A DNA stretch of 64,000 nucleotides from Rhynchopus euleeides (lineage: Eukaryota > Euglenozoa > Diplonemea > Diplonemida > Diplonemidae): NCBI GenBank assembly GCA_963210315.1, contig OY723304.1, positions 1,178,001-1,242,000 of the forward strand, read 5' to 3'. Positions 1 through 10,868 of this stretch are shown here, piece after piece (positions within the stretch are counted from its first letter, which is position 1; every line of letters begins with the position of its first letter). The translations under genes were made by a program, and so were the position numbers. The notes below the pieces were generated by a model. It saw nothing but the letters and a program-made list of their open reading frames with translations, searched no databases and had not been told where the DNA came from.

Positions 1-489
1 CGTGGAGTAGTCCTCAAGGTGCTCCGTTGAGGTCGGGAACAGGTGCCACTTCCCGGAGAAGATCGTCTCATACCCGGCACGCGACAGTGCCGTCTGCAGG
101 TTGTTCTGAGTGTCAACCCCGACCATCTTGGCCTGTGGCACCTCGATGTACGTCCGCCCCTCCCACGTCGGGTCCCGCCGGTACCTCTGCACCGACGCGG
201 CGCGTGCATACTCCCCACGGCTGGCGTACCGCCCCGTCAGCAGGCTGAAGCGCGACGGCGCACACTTCGGCGACGCTGTGTACGCCCGTTCGAACACCGC
301 CCCCTCCTCACGCACCCGGTCCATGTTCGGCACAGCCGGGGGTGCTGAGGGGAACTCGCCTCCGACCGGGGCCTCGTCGAACGCAAACCCGAAGTCGTCC
401 GGCATGAACAGCATCATGTTGGGCTGTGCCTCTGCCGGTGTGAGGGCAAGCGCCGTTGTGGCAACGGCCAGTGCGGTGCGGAGCGACAT
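1..489 (-). CDS. Sulfatase, N-terminal part (gene runs off the window)
   Basis: Open for 163 codons from an ATG at 489 to the window edge with no stop, so this is the 5' part of a longer gene. Residues 1-21 look like a signal peptide (hydrophobic alanine/leucine core ending in an AEA site). PNMMLFMPDDFGF at about 23-35 supplies the paired metal-binding aspartates of the alkaline-phosphatase fold. SPKCAPSRFSLLTGR at 73-87 is the sulfatase signature, with Cys76 expected to be converted to formylglycine. GKWHL at 146-150 is the second conserved block. Family knowledge: such enzymes hydrolyse sulfate esters in the secretory pathway, lysosome or outside the cell. The substrate cannot be inferred from this fragment. 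No intron is needed within the visible part. Confidence 0.9.
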   Translation of the reverse strand, partial: MSLRTALAVATTALALTPAEAQPNMMLFMPDDFGFAFDEAPVGGEFPSAPPAVPNMDRVREEGAVFERAYTASPKCAPSRFSLLTGRYASRGEYARAASVQRYRRDPTWEGRTYIEVPQAKMVGVDTQNNLQTALSRAGYETIFSGKWHLFPTSTEHLEDYST

Positions 490-1394
490 GGGGTGTGGCA
501 AAGCGAGATTCAATTCTACCTGCAGCAGGATATGGTGTGGTGTGGTGTGGTACGACCCTCCAGCACAACGGTTCCCCGAGTACGGATGAGACTGGCATTT
601 GCCTCGCAAAAAGGTAGGGTACAGGGGCGGCGGGGCAGGGAGGGGCGCGTGGGGGAGCAGCACAGCTGATCTACCAGTAACATCCAGTTCCATCTCCCCC
701 CCCCCTCTCATACCCCCTCCTCCTCCTCACCCACACACAGCGCCACAGGGATTTTGGCTGGCCCGCAGCTCCAGGTCGGACCCATCACTGCCCCGCACCC
801 ACAAACCCCCCACCCCCCACTGGGACCTCCTGCAGGCTTGTTATGGGTGTCGGAGAGATGTCACGCAAGTTCTTGATCTCATTTCGTTCTTCACGTTGCC
901 TTACTTACCTGCATGATGGAGCAAAGCCCACACACTACACACACACACGAGAGAGAGCGACGTGTGCGTGCGTGAGGCCCCGGGCAGCGCGTATGTGAGG
1001 TAAGATTCTCTAGCTGGGGGGAAAATGCGCACGCCCCAAAAACTCCAAAAATAAAGATATGAGACAGAACCTTCCCTCATTGCACAGGCAGTGCCGGGGG
1101 TAGAATAGGTCGATACCATACGGTGCGACTTGTTCTTTCATGCCGCACCGCTGCATTTGAATGGATGATGTCTGCCCTTTTGGCTCATCACCGGGGATGC
1201 ATGCATAGGGAGGGGCCAGGCCTGCGCACATCCTGCCCCTGGCTGCATGTGGCCTGTCAGGCGGGGGTCGCCTTGGTGGAGGGAGGGGGGATGCTGTTCC
1301 GGGTTATTTTGATCAAATCAAGCCCGGTGGGGCGTGGAGGGGGGCGGGCTGAGATGACTGAGTAGTGCGCGATATGGGGGGGGGGGGGGGGGTA
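490..1394. other. Intergenic, no gene seen
   Basis: Presumed upstream region of the sulfatase gene. Short frames in both directions lack any recognisable domain and are interrupted by C- and G-runs. A long run of G at about 1376-1392 abuts the transposon that starts at 1395. Confidence 0.5.
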
Positions 1395-1630
1395 GGGGGG
1401 GTCATAAGCCCGTACAAAACCAAAATTTTCGACATACCATCAGAGCCGCCCTAATACCTGATCTGACCCGAAAATCCGACCCATACCCCCCCGGAAACTG
1501 TCTGGGGCCCACTTGTGACACCTGATACGCACTTTTGTGATGATTTTTTGGGGTCCTAAAAAATGTACCTCAGTTTCGTACCTTGCCTTTGTACCTGAAC
1601 CACTCCCGACCGCATTATTTCGTTCTTTGC
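1395..1630 (+). repeat. Left long TIR of the 1.5 kb transposon
   Basis: Matches the reverse complement of 2678-2924 almost base for base, apart from a short indel near the tip. The inner boundary falls in CGTTCTTTGC on this side and its complement at 2678-2687. Confidence 0.85.
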
Positions 1631-1674
1631 AAGGGAAGGGTGTCACTACGCTCACTCAGCACGCCGAGCAACAC

Positions 1675-2693
1675 ATGCCGCGTGCCCAGGGCCTCGCAGA
1701 GGTGTCAGATGCTGCTGCAGAGGAGTACCTTGCTCGAAAGACGCTCGCCAAACGGGAGATGTGCGGGGTCTCGGCAGAGAGCGTTGTGGCAGACCTGCGT
1801 AAAAAGAAAACGGCACACGACATCGGTGAGGCGACATTATTTCGGGCGCTCCGTCGGGCTGGGTACGTAGGAGAGCGAGTGGGACGTGGTGACGACAGAT
1901 ATATGCAGTGGTGCATCAACTGCACGCACGTGCGGGAAAAGCGGCGTTCCTTGCTAGCCAAGAAAGATGTCACCTGCACTCCTACTCCTCCCACTCGTCC
2001 TGCTCCTACCCCCACACCAACTGATACGGGCAGTGAGAGTGATGGCAGCTCCAGAGCAGCAGATGATCTAGGAAGCAATGAGCGGGTCAGCCGGGCAGAC
2101 TACCTCAGTCTGTACCGGAAGTACGAAGCGTTGCGGGCCCGCCACCACCGCCTCCAGGAGAGGACCCGAGGGTTGAGAGTAGGGTTGTACAACGCCAGGG
2201 GAGGGTATTCCCCTGGCGTTGAGACATCCCTGGCGACCTTGCGGTCGCACTGTGTGGGGGCTGAGTCGGCAGGCAGATGCCGATCCAATGACCTTGTTGA
2301 GTCCCCACATGGTACACTCTCATACGTGTTGTCGAGACTGCGTGGTGTGCATATCCTGCGGGGCGCAAATTACACAGCACAATCATAACCACTTCGGCTC
2401 TCAGGGCGTACAATATCCCAATCGTGCCTTCACAGGCTAAGATCGACGAAGCAAAAGCATCTACAACGCTGCCTACTAATGCCGATGCAGCCTCCCAGGC
2501 GTACGAAGTACTCACAATGACCCATATGCGATCGAAGTACTACACCCAGAAGGTGGCTGAACTCATTCTGCTGACGCAACAACACAACATTCCCACTAAT
2601 CAGGTCAAGAAAGACCTTGCCGAGGCACTGGGGAAGGCAACATGCGTGCCACCTGAGCCAGAACCACCGCAGAAAAGGCAAAGAACGAAATAA
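1675..2693 (+). CDS. Transposon-encoded hypothetical protein, two exons
   Basis: Proposed exons are 1675-2178 and 2436-2693, joined in phase 0 (donor GTAGGG, acceptor TTCACAG), giving about 253 residues. Exon 2 alone has no ATG start, which supports splicing. The first ~100 residues are basic and helical with two cysteines (CINCTHV) and could bind DNA. A Pro/Thr-rich linker follows, then a probable coiled coil crossing the exon junction (LYRKYEALRARHHRLQERTR). The C-terminus QKRQRTK resembles a nuclear-localisation signal. I do not recognise the family. It may be a transposase of an unfamiliar type or an accessory protein. An unspliced frame also exists to 2388. Confidence 0.5.
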
Positions 2694-2924
2694 TGCGGTC
2701 GGGAGTGGTTCAGGTACAAAGGCAAGGTACGAAACTGAGGTACATTTTTTAGGACCCCAAAAAATCATCACAAAAGTGCGTATCAGGTGTCACAAGTGGG
2801 CCCCAGACAGTTTCCGGGGGGGTATGGGTCGGATTTTCGGGTCAGATCAGGTATTAGGGCGGTTCTGATGGTATGTTGAAAATTTTGGTTTTCGTACGTT
2901 TTTAGGGGGGCTTATGACCCCCCC
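2678..2924 (-). repeat. Right long TIR of the 1.5 kb transposon
   Basis: Inverted copy of 1395-1630. The last codons and the TAA stop (2691-2693) of the internal gene lie inside this repeat. Confidence 0.85.
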
Positions 2925-2926
2925 TA

Positions 2927-3470
2927 GGGGGGGGGTAGCAGAAAAACGGACGGGGGGTGGGGGGGGGGGGGGGTAGCAGAAAAACGAACGCCAAAGAGAG
3001 GTACCAGAAACAATAGTCAGTAGAACAAAGTCAGGAACTTTATTATGACCCCCCCTAGGGGGGGGGGCCGTGGGGTCACAATTGGAGAATAATATTGTGA
3101 TCATTTCGCTTGGGGAGAAGAAGGGCTCTCTGTTCACGGTGCGGGGGGGTGGGGGTAGGGGGGCGCGCGGAGCGAGTCTTGCATCTGCATCAGGAAGCTC
3201 TCGGAGAGATGAACTCGCAGCTGATGCAGATGCGCACAGGCATACACGAATATTTTGGAAAGTGTCAGCGGCACTCGGTCAGAACAGGCCAGTAACACGA
3301 CCTTCTAACTCGTAGCAAACACGTCACTTTTCACGCACATACACACCGCAAAGTCACATTGAGCTCAACGTTGAGACGTTTAAAACGCGAAGAAACGGTA
3401 AGCGCGAGGGTTTCTCACGGCGGTGACTGTTTCGACGATTTTTCGGTGGTTTCGGCTTCCTCCTGCCCCC
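2927..3470. other. G-rich spacer with a second transposon-end motif
   Basis: Contains two G-runs each followed by GTAGCAGAAAAACG (about 2932-2950 and 2970-2988), and a second TTATGACCCCCCCTA at about 3044-3059 like the right tip of the neighbouring element. This suggests a short remnant of a related element. No gene seen. Confidence 0.4.
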
Positions 3471-5339
3471 CTAAACCTTAACGACGAGGTCTGTGTACTC
3501 ATGCCCGAGGTGGACGCGATCCACAGCCTCAGCGACCTTCTCGATCACGTGCCAGTTGCCCATGGAGCTGATCTCAACCACAACATCGAAGCAAGGCGGC
3601 CCGATCCTCTCGAAGCAGGCTTTGCGGGAGCTTCGCCGTTGCTCCCGCTCCTGCTGTGACAGGATAACGGCCTGTGAGCCGCCCATCAGGTCGACGGTCA
3701 TAGGGTTCTGCACAATAGACTTCAGGCTGGTCCCGTGGATCGAAGCGATCACACCGACACCCCTGTGTGTCGCGGAGAGGGTCGACTCGACCTCCGCCTT
3801 GTCGACAAGCTCGTCCAGCAGGATCCAGGTCGGTGCCATGTTGGTGAAGGCAGTCTCAATAGCGTGTGGCTTGTGAACGCGGTTCACCACATCGATGCGA
3901 CGGACGTGCTCCAGGAATTTATGCGGCTGGTCGCTGTTCCCGCAGATCTCCCCGAGCATGTCCACGACCACTGTGGCATGCTTTTCGGAGCATTTCCGCG
4001 CAACGTCCTTCAGCACCGTTGTCTTCCCGCTCCCAGGTGCACCGACGAGCAATATGTTCTGCCGGTTCTCAATGTAGGAATCAAGCGGGTCTGCTGCACC
4101 CCGCACCCACCGCGAGAATCGTATGCTGAAAGCGGTTGGCTCGCCGTCCGGGAAAGGCTGTTTCACCACAGCGAAGCGGTGGGGCGCTGACTGTGTTGGG
4201 CGGTGAGTGGTGGGTTGGGTGGGTGCAAAGTTAGAAAGAAAGAAAAGACACGTGACAGTGTTGACCCCCCCCCCCCTTCACTCGCGCTGTAGGAGAGAGT
4301 GTGGACAACTACACATAACAAGTTCCTATCTGTGAAGTTAGAATTATCATTCCGGCGACGTGCAGGACGCTGTGAAGCACGCCACCCGGAGTCTCGTCGC
4401 ACTCGAATTATGAGCGATCCGCCAGCACAAGGGTGCCGCCGACCCAAAGGTCGGGGTGGTCGTAGAGGCCTGCGACGCCATCGCCCCGCTCCGCAAGAAG
4501 GACTTGTCAGGGGTGGTGAGCCTCGAACTCGACCAAGCCATTCTGTCGGCTGCCGTGCCGGTCGGGATGTTGTCGGACATCCGCAGCATGCCAGCCCTGC
4601 TATTCCATGGACGGTTCACCCACAGTGTGCTGCACCCAAGGCATTCACCCTCTCTGCCGCACATCGTCCGGATGTGCAGCAGAGGTGCAGGCCCTGCACC
4701 TCCACGGTGCACACGAAGTGACGAAAATCCCCACATCCCCAACATGAGAGATGCCCTCGTTGGCGAAGAGACTGGACAACACAACCACAGGCACCACCAC
4801 CACACCCCAGACCAAGCCCTCAGACATACCCCGGTCATAGTGGCACGGCCGTCAGGTCCGAATGAGACTTTCCCGTAGAGAGCTTTGGCCTCATCTTCGG
4901 TGAAAACACAAACGTTGTCATCGTTGGTGAAACGCTTGACAAATTCGCTGTTGCGCTGGCGCAACTCAGGCTTGCGGCCCACCTGGAGGAACACCTCTTC
5001 CAGGGAGTCGGGCAGCGCGTGGAGCTTGAGTGTGTTGGCAACGTGGTTCGGCAGGATCTCCAGAAGGGCAAACTTGCCGTCTTCCAGCACCTGGCCCCGA
5101 GGGCACGGGGTGACAAAAACAGTCTTGTCACCCACATCCTGGCACAGGCGCTCATCCGCATCTGTGACTTCGCGCTTGTCGAGGTACCACTTCGACGGCC
5201 CCATCGCTTCCACGACAGCCGTCTTCATGTAATCCACCAACCGCTTCTGCTTCGGCGCGACAAAGATGCGTGTCCTGCGCATGGTATCCTCACACTTAAT
5301 CCGGACATTCTCGCCGGGTGAACCCCATTCTTCCGACAT
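3471..5339 (-). CDS. Ycf45/SpoIIIAA-type AAA ATPase, multi-exon
   Basis: First clear exon 5339-4830 (170 codons, donor GTATGT): it contains LEEVFLQVGRKPELR, the family's N-terminal signature, and ends at a GRATMTG block. Last exon about 4193-3471 after a CAACACAG acceptor: it contains SIRFSRWVRG, the Walker A loop GAPGSGKTT, VVVDMLGEICG, the Walker B-like WILLDELVD, the sensor block IASIHGTSLKSIVQNP and DLMGG, in the order known for cyanobacterial/plastid Ycf45 and bacterial SpoIIIAA. Family members are P-loop ATPases; in algae and plants the gene is plastid-associated. The exon(s) between about 4620 and 4380 could not be joined in phase, so the middle is unresolved. The start may lie further upstream: arginine-rich frames at 5718-5467 and an ATG at 5500 could supply a targeting peptide. 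Confidence 0.8.
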
Positions 5340-7402
5340 CCTCTCCGAACACTGCAGGGACACCCGCAGTGTGTGTCTGTGGTGGGGTGCAGTTTTGAGG
5401 AGACAGAGTAATTCCCGAGGTGGCAAAGATTGGCAACAATGACAAGGGCAGGGGGCAGGGGGGCGGCTATGGCTTCCGCTGTGGCTGTGTTCGAGGGCAT
5501 GACCCAAAGCGTGCGTCTGCAGGCTTGCTGTGAATGCGTCTCTGCGAGAGGTCGCGGTCGGGCGGGGCAGGGGGGTAGCGGCAGGCTATACGCCGAAGGA
5601 TCCTCGCCCCATCAAGTCTGATGCGAGCAGTCCTTCTGGCGCTGCAGCTGGTGCCACCCTGCCCCACACCCGCAGCCGGCATCAGGTTGTGAGAAGCTCC
5701 GGAGAGACCGTGCCTCACAGCCCTCTGCCTCGCTTGCGCTTGGGATCAACCAGCACCTATAGCCTAAGCATAAAGACGGCCCGGGCAAACCGCATGCACA
5801 GCCAAACATTTTTTTTCTCTACACAACACCTCTCTTTCAAATTACCCTTCAATAGGGTGATGACAACGTGCGCAATGTGAAGCGTGTGCGTGCGCCTGTG
5901 TGCGCAGCTGGTGTCTGATGCCAGCAGTTTGCGGAAGAATACCCTTCTATGATACCGCCGAACATGCAGCCGGTCGCAGGGGGGTGTGGGGTCAGCGGTG
6001 GTGGTGCAGTGTATTCGTTTGGACTGAACTCCCACCGCACACGCACACACCCCCCTCTGCCCCCCCAATGCCTTGCAGTTGTTGTTCTGGCTGCGCCTGG
6101 TGGCGGCATCAGTTCCTGTCCTGAAGCCAGTCATATCGGGTAGCTTATATTTGCCATTTTGAGCAACCGCTATATTTTGCCCTCCTCCAAAAACGCACCC
6201 AGGAGGATGGGGGAGAGGGGGAGGGGGTTGGATTAGGCTTGCCGCTGGAAGACCCACATTCTATACACAGAGGGGGGGGTGGGGGGTGGGGGGTAGGGGG
6301 TAGGGGGTGGGGGGGGGGTGTTTCGTGATGCAGAGAAGCGTAAGGTTACATAGAGTCGGCCTCTCCTTTAGCACTCAAGAAAAATGCAGGCAAAACAACA
6401 TGTGTCCGAGATATATGGGGGGGAGAGAAGGGGGTGGGGGTATGAAGGGTGGTGCATGTCTGGCCATTCAATTCGGTAAAGGTAAGACACTGCACGTACA
6501 CTCACACTCGCGTGAATCATTTTGTTGTTTTGTGGGGGGGGTGGGGGGGCGGGGGGGGAGAAGTTGGGGAGGAAACGGAGACACTGAGAAACACTCTGCT
6601 CTTTGATGACGATCTCTTCTCCGCTCTCCACACAAAACACACACCACAGAGTGGCGCCTAATTTGCTTGAGAATGGCTCGCGTTTTACACTTGATGTTTT
6701 TTTTCCATTTCAAAACAAGTTAACCTGTGGCACGCTCCCACCGCTCAACGCTGGGCGATGGGCTGCGGTATGACGGTCTGCGCCAAAGCCAGGGTGTGGG
6801 GGGAGGGTGGGAAGGAACTATCCAGTACACAGCACCTAAATTCTAGCTGGGAGGGGTCCAGGGGAGGGGTCATTGTTCCGTGCATCCGGGGGGGATAAAC
6901 CTCAAAGGGGGGGATTGATCGTCGAGAGTGAATGGAGTCAAAAGGGGGGTGGGGGAGCAATGGAATCGAGCGGGACAGGCGGGAGAGGGCGTTGCGGTGG
7001 GTGGATGAGTGGTTATAATAGATGCAAGATAACCCCCCACTCCCACCCCCACCCCACCCGATATATGTGTGAGCCCATTTCCTTTATTTCAGTTCGAAAG
7101 AAAAGAAACAAGACTCATTGCTGTGCCCCACGTCATAATAGCACCACGCCCACACCCACACCCACACCCACACACTTTAGCCAGAGTCCTATACCACAGA
7201 GAAAATTTACAGGCATGTGGTTGGGGGGCGTGGATCGAGGGAACCAAAGGTTATGAACAGTACACCGCAGTGTGCGCATGGCCACAGATGGGGAGGGAGG
7301 GGGAGGGGTGTAGAACAGCAAAAGGGGGAAAAGAGAGGATACGTCAACACTTAACACAATGGGGCCATTGTTTTGCAAGGCACTGCGGTGTGGCTGATCG
7401 CT
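5340..7402. other. Intergenic, no gene seen
   Basis: Low-complexity G-rich stretches at 6270-6320, 6530-6560 and 6940-6960, and a CA/CCCACA run at 7145-7175. A dispersed short repeat (TTGATCGTCGAGAGTGAATGG) is at about 6915-6935. The first few hundred bases on the minus strand may hold a targeting-peptide exon of the neighbouring ATPase gene. Confidence 0.4.
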
Positions 7403-8837
7403 CTAATAGCCGGGCGGGCGCATGCCTGCCTGCATTCCAGAGTTGTACTCCTGCATCGCGGGCCCAGCCCCAGCAGGCGTCGGGAAGGCAGGTGGGCAGT
7501 TCCTGTAGATTGGGGTGGGTATGGGTGTTGCGTGAAATGGAGCACAGCAAGGTAGCGTTGCTCCGTGTCACACTGTGACACATTCTGAGTGCCAAACCGG
7601 GTCGCTTTGCGGCCACATTTGTGAGGCAGACGTGCAACTCTGTTAGAAAAGGGTCATAGAAGAAATAACTGTGGAGCGAGTGTCCGGAAAACTGGCAATA
7701 CGATGTATGCTGTCAACAACCTCTCGCGATATAAAACAACACAGCAGGCGTTGCAACCCTGCACCCCCACCTGTTGGTGCATTACCCCACCGAGGACATA
7801 CGCCATCTGCATCTGCGGGGGCATGCACTGCATAGCACCGCCACTCGCGTCTGTCCGGAAGGCGCCTGCCTTGAACCACTGGTCGACATCCAGGGGCTCC
7901 GGCGGAGGCCCGAGTGCACGGCTCGTCTGCCGCTTCAGGGCCAGCCACTCCTCAACAGAGTCCAGGGGGTCTGTGGGGGGTGCAGTGGGGTGGAGGCGAG
8001 TGGCATGGCATGTTGGACACCTGGCACCCTGTTGTGCGCAAATCTCTTGCACAATCTTACGCGCTGTTGCAACCGTGTGTCGTCCTGGATGCTGCAGCAA
8101 ACAGCATCCAGCGTGGCACCGTGACCTCACCATGCCACCAACGTGGCAGGGCTCTAGCAAAGGGTATGTTCCCAACCCTGGTTTCAAAACACAAACAAGC
8201 ACACACAACCCACTGGGGAAACCCCACCCTTGAACTTGATCCTGCGACCTGGCATACCGGCATGGCAGGACATCTCGATGTGGCGCTCGAGGTCCTCGAA
8301 GATGTCGGAGTGCCCGCGCCCGATCTCCTGCGCGCCACGCTCCCTGTGCTGCACCATCCGCCCCCCATCGTACAGCCACTCCTCCTTCGTGCGGCTGTTG
8401 ATGTAGGTGTAGTTGGTGTAGTCCCTGTCCCGCACCACGCGGTGGCTGGAGTCGATGATCTGGCGAATCCCGCTCACCCAGATCTTCAGGTCCTCGGGGT
8501 GCACCGCCTCCAGGTCCAGCGTCCTGCCACGCGTGTACACAGTGAAGCACATGTTGGGGTTAATCACAGACGCCTGATTCTCAGAGAAGGTGCGCGACCC
8601 AGGCCCCCTGCGGACCTCCGTGATGTCATTCAGGGCAATCGACGCCGCGTAGTCACGGTCACCCACATCCTTCCAGGCGAAGACACGGTCCGCCCCGCTC
8701 CCCAGCAGGCGCAGCATGATGCGGCTGGGGCGCCCGCTCTGCCGGTAGTGGTACTTCCAGAACTCCCCACCGCGCGACATCTGCTGGAGGGCGTACCCTC
8801 CATCCACATCCCGGCTACGCTCGGTGATGGAGCTCAT
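7403..8837 (-). CDS. PH-domain protein, three exons
   Basis: Exons 8837-8228, 7970-7802 and 7502-7403 join in frame (phases 1 and 2) to 292 residues ending in TAG. The phase agreement and the GT/AG borders (GTGGGG, GTATGT; CACAG, CTACAG) support the model. Residues about 20-135 resemble the phospholipase C-type pleckstrin-homology fold: FWKYHYRQ near the start, SIALNDITEVRRG in the middle, and the closing helix EDLKIWVSGIRQII with its conserved Trp. PH domains of this type bind phosphoinositides or proteins at membranes. The tail is low-complexity, rich in Pro, Gly, Met and Gln (for example CMPPQMQM, GMRPPGY). No catalytic domain follows, so it is probably an adaptor. Confidence 0.85.
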
Positions 8838-10319
8838 TGCTGCACAGGGCGAGGGGGGAGAGAGAGACGGGTGTGTGTGGTGGGGTGGGGGTGGACAGGA
8901 AGGTGCTGTGCGGTCTCTCTCTCTGCGGTGGCGGTGGCGGTGGTGGTTTGAGCTGAAAGGGGTGGGGGGGTTTTGTGGTAGAGGTGTTGCATCGGTGTCA
9001 CCTGGCTTCAATCTTTGGTGGGTGCCTCAACCCTGTTCCGGTGACACACTGACACTGCAGCATCCGCTCCGGGAGATCGCTCCACGAGAGGGATTCACAC
9101 CTGCCGTCCAGCTCCGAGTTGTACAACACCCACGCCTTGGAGGGTGGCGCAGTGCATCCGATCAGTGCCCAGGCAAATCAGCCAGCTTGGGGCGGAGGGG
9201 GGTTCGATGGGATGGGGGCAGGGGTGGGGGGAGGGAGGGGGGTCGGGGCAGTGGTGGCGAGCCTGAGAGCGGGTTGGTTTCAGTCGGTTTGGGGCATCTG
9301 CTTTGTGCACTGCGTCGTGCAGTGTGGGTCACGTATGGTGTCCGTCGTCATGAGATGGTCGGGATGCCCCAGGCTTCCAACGCAGCGTTGTGCGTTTTTG
9401 GCAGTTGGTTGCATTGTTCGGGTTCAGCAATGCGAAGGTTTAAAAAAAACAACAGAGCACTTGTCCCGGGCACCAGGACTCCCTTGTGCGGAACTGTGAG
9501 TGTGGCACGCAAATTGACGCCAGGCTCATCATGCTGCAGAACGACGATCGAAAAGAATATACCTGCAGCAGCACTGTCTATCCGACAGTGCCGGCAGGTT
9601 GAAATACGAATGCAAAAAACAAACAACAAAACTTCACCCCTAAATAATTTCTAGGGGGAACAGCGGGGGAAATGTTGAGAACGAGGGTGGGAAGGGAAGA
9701 GCTGAAAGTCGCCAGGTATCACCCCTGCATAAATCTCCGGTGTGGAGCGTATGCAGAGGGCACACCCTGGCAGCATCAAAACACTGAGGGGTCTGTTCCG
9801 AAGTGCAGAGCAGTCTTAACAGTGAGAGGGGTTCTTTTGCCTGTCTTCCAGTTTCACTGTGTGTGCAGAGTATATGTCTCATACCCACCTGTGATACAGT
9901 GACACAGAGGGATCCACAGTTGCATATAACAGAATGTGGATCAAGCTCTGTGTGACACAGGTTGGTACGATCTTGACACAGAGCGAAGCCACACTGAGTG
10001 CTCGATAAATCGAGAGAACTGGATACCCCGATGGGATGGATAAGGAATGGTGTACACAATACGAGACGCGGGATGATGGAAGCTAGCAGAAGTGGCCACT
10101 GCATGTTACTAACCTGGGAGTGACCAAGGATGAAAATGTTGCAGAAAGACAGCACGACAGAAATGTGAGGCAGGTATGCGCATTGTATTCGTTAAGAACA
10201 GCGCATGGAAAAAGGGCGGATGTGGCATGATGTTTAGGAAATGCCATCGGCAACACAGTACCGCCCCCAAGCCACACAGGGCGTGAATCTGCAACAGGCT
10301 CGTGTCCGCACTAATCACC
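8838..10319. other. Intergenic, no gene seen
   Basis: Includes the upstream region of the PH gene with a GT-rich stretch at 8880-8970. Frames of 70-170 codons on either strand are compositionally random and have no recognisable domains. Confidence 0.4.
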
Positions 10320-10868
10320 TTAGGTGTCGAAGCCGTTCCCCAGCTCCTTGGAGAGAAGCATCTGCAGGTTTGTGGCGGCCTTGTTGGCATGGAGCTCAAG
10401 CTTGCTACTTGCGCATGACTTCAGGAGGCCGCAGGTGGGGTCCTGGTACACAGTGTCGAGTTCAAGCGTGACGTTAGTCTTGCCCTGCGAAGTCGACGTC
10501 AGGTGAAAGTAAATTCGGGAGTCGAGACCTTGAGCTTCCGAGCTGTACTCGATCTCAGCGGGTTCGCATTTCAGCAGGGTCACCTTCTGGTGGACCTCCT
10601 CCTGCTGCTTGTAGGTGACCTGGTACTGGCCCTGCTGCTTCGTCCGCACGGATGTCTGGTTCATTGCTACGGAGAACTTCGCCCCCTCACCCGGCACCCT
10701 CCCCCGAGCGTTCCCGCCGTCCAGAAGCGCCACGCGCGGGGCCCGGTCCTCAAGAGGGAAGGCGGAAAACCACACGCGCGCATCACACAGCTTGTCGTAC
10801 ACAGCATTCATGGGCGCTGCTACGCTGAAAGACTCAGCGCGAACCCCCTTGATCTGGATCATACCCAT
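10320..10868 (-). CDS. SRPBCC/START-like ligand-binding domain protein
   Basis: Single exon of 182 residues starting at the ATG at 10868 (MGMIQIKGVRAESFSV). The pattern fits the helix-grip (SRPBCC, Bet v 1/polyketide-cyclase-like) fold: an opening strand followed by VAAPMNAVYDKLCDARVWFSAFP, several beta strands ending with NVTLELDTVYQD, and a long C-terminal helix (SKLELHANKAATNLQMLLSKELG). Its length is that of a single domain. Family members carry hydrophobic ligands or lipids; no specific ligand can be deduced. An upstream in-frame ATG at 10922 would add 18 Ser/Thr-rich residues, but the internal start looks more natural. Confidence 0.75.
   Translation of the reverse strand: MGMIQIKGVRAESFSVAAPMNAVYDKLCDARVWFSAFPLEDRAPRVALLDGGNARGRVPGEGAKFSVAMNQTSVRTKQQGQYQVTYKQQEEVHQKVTLLKCEPAEIEYSSEAQGLDSRIYFHLTSTSQGKTNVTLELDTVYQDPTCGLLKSCASSKLELHANKAATNLQMLLSKELGNGFDT

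Larger units (their letters stand above)
1395..2924 (+). mobile_element. DNA transposon with about 240-bp terminal inverted repeats
   Basis: The two ends are near-perfect inverted copies. The left arm is about 1395-1630 and the right arm about 2678-2924, starting GGGGGGGTCATAAG inward from both sides and flanked by TA (1393-1394 and 2925-2926). The right arm has about 10 extra bases near its tip. A TA duplication is used by several cut-and-paste families, but no DDE transposase motif was seen in the encoded protein, so the superfamily is unassigned. The single internal gene is on the plus strand. A further copy of the same end motif lies at about 3044-3060. Confidence 0.85.

Noticed and set aside
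5757..6257. 166-codon minus-strand frame
   Set aside because: Pro/His-rich translation of G-rich and AC-rich sequence without a domain or homologous feel.
7654..8550. 298-codon minus-strand frame overlapping the PH gene
   Set aside because: The part over exon 1 is out of frame with the PH domain; only the 7970-7802 portion is real, as exon 2 of that gene.
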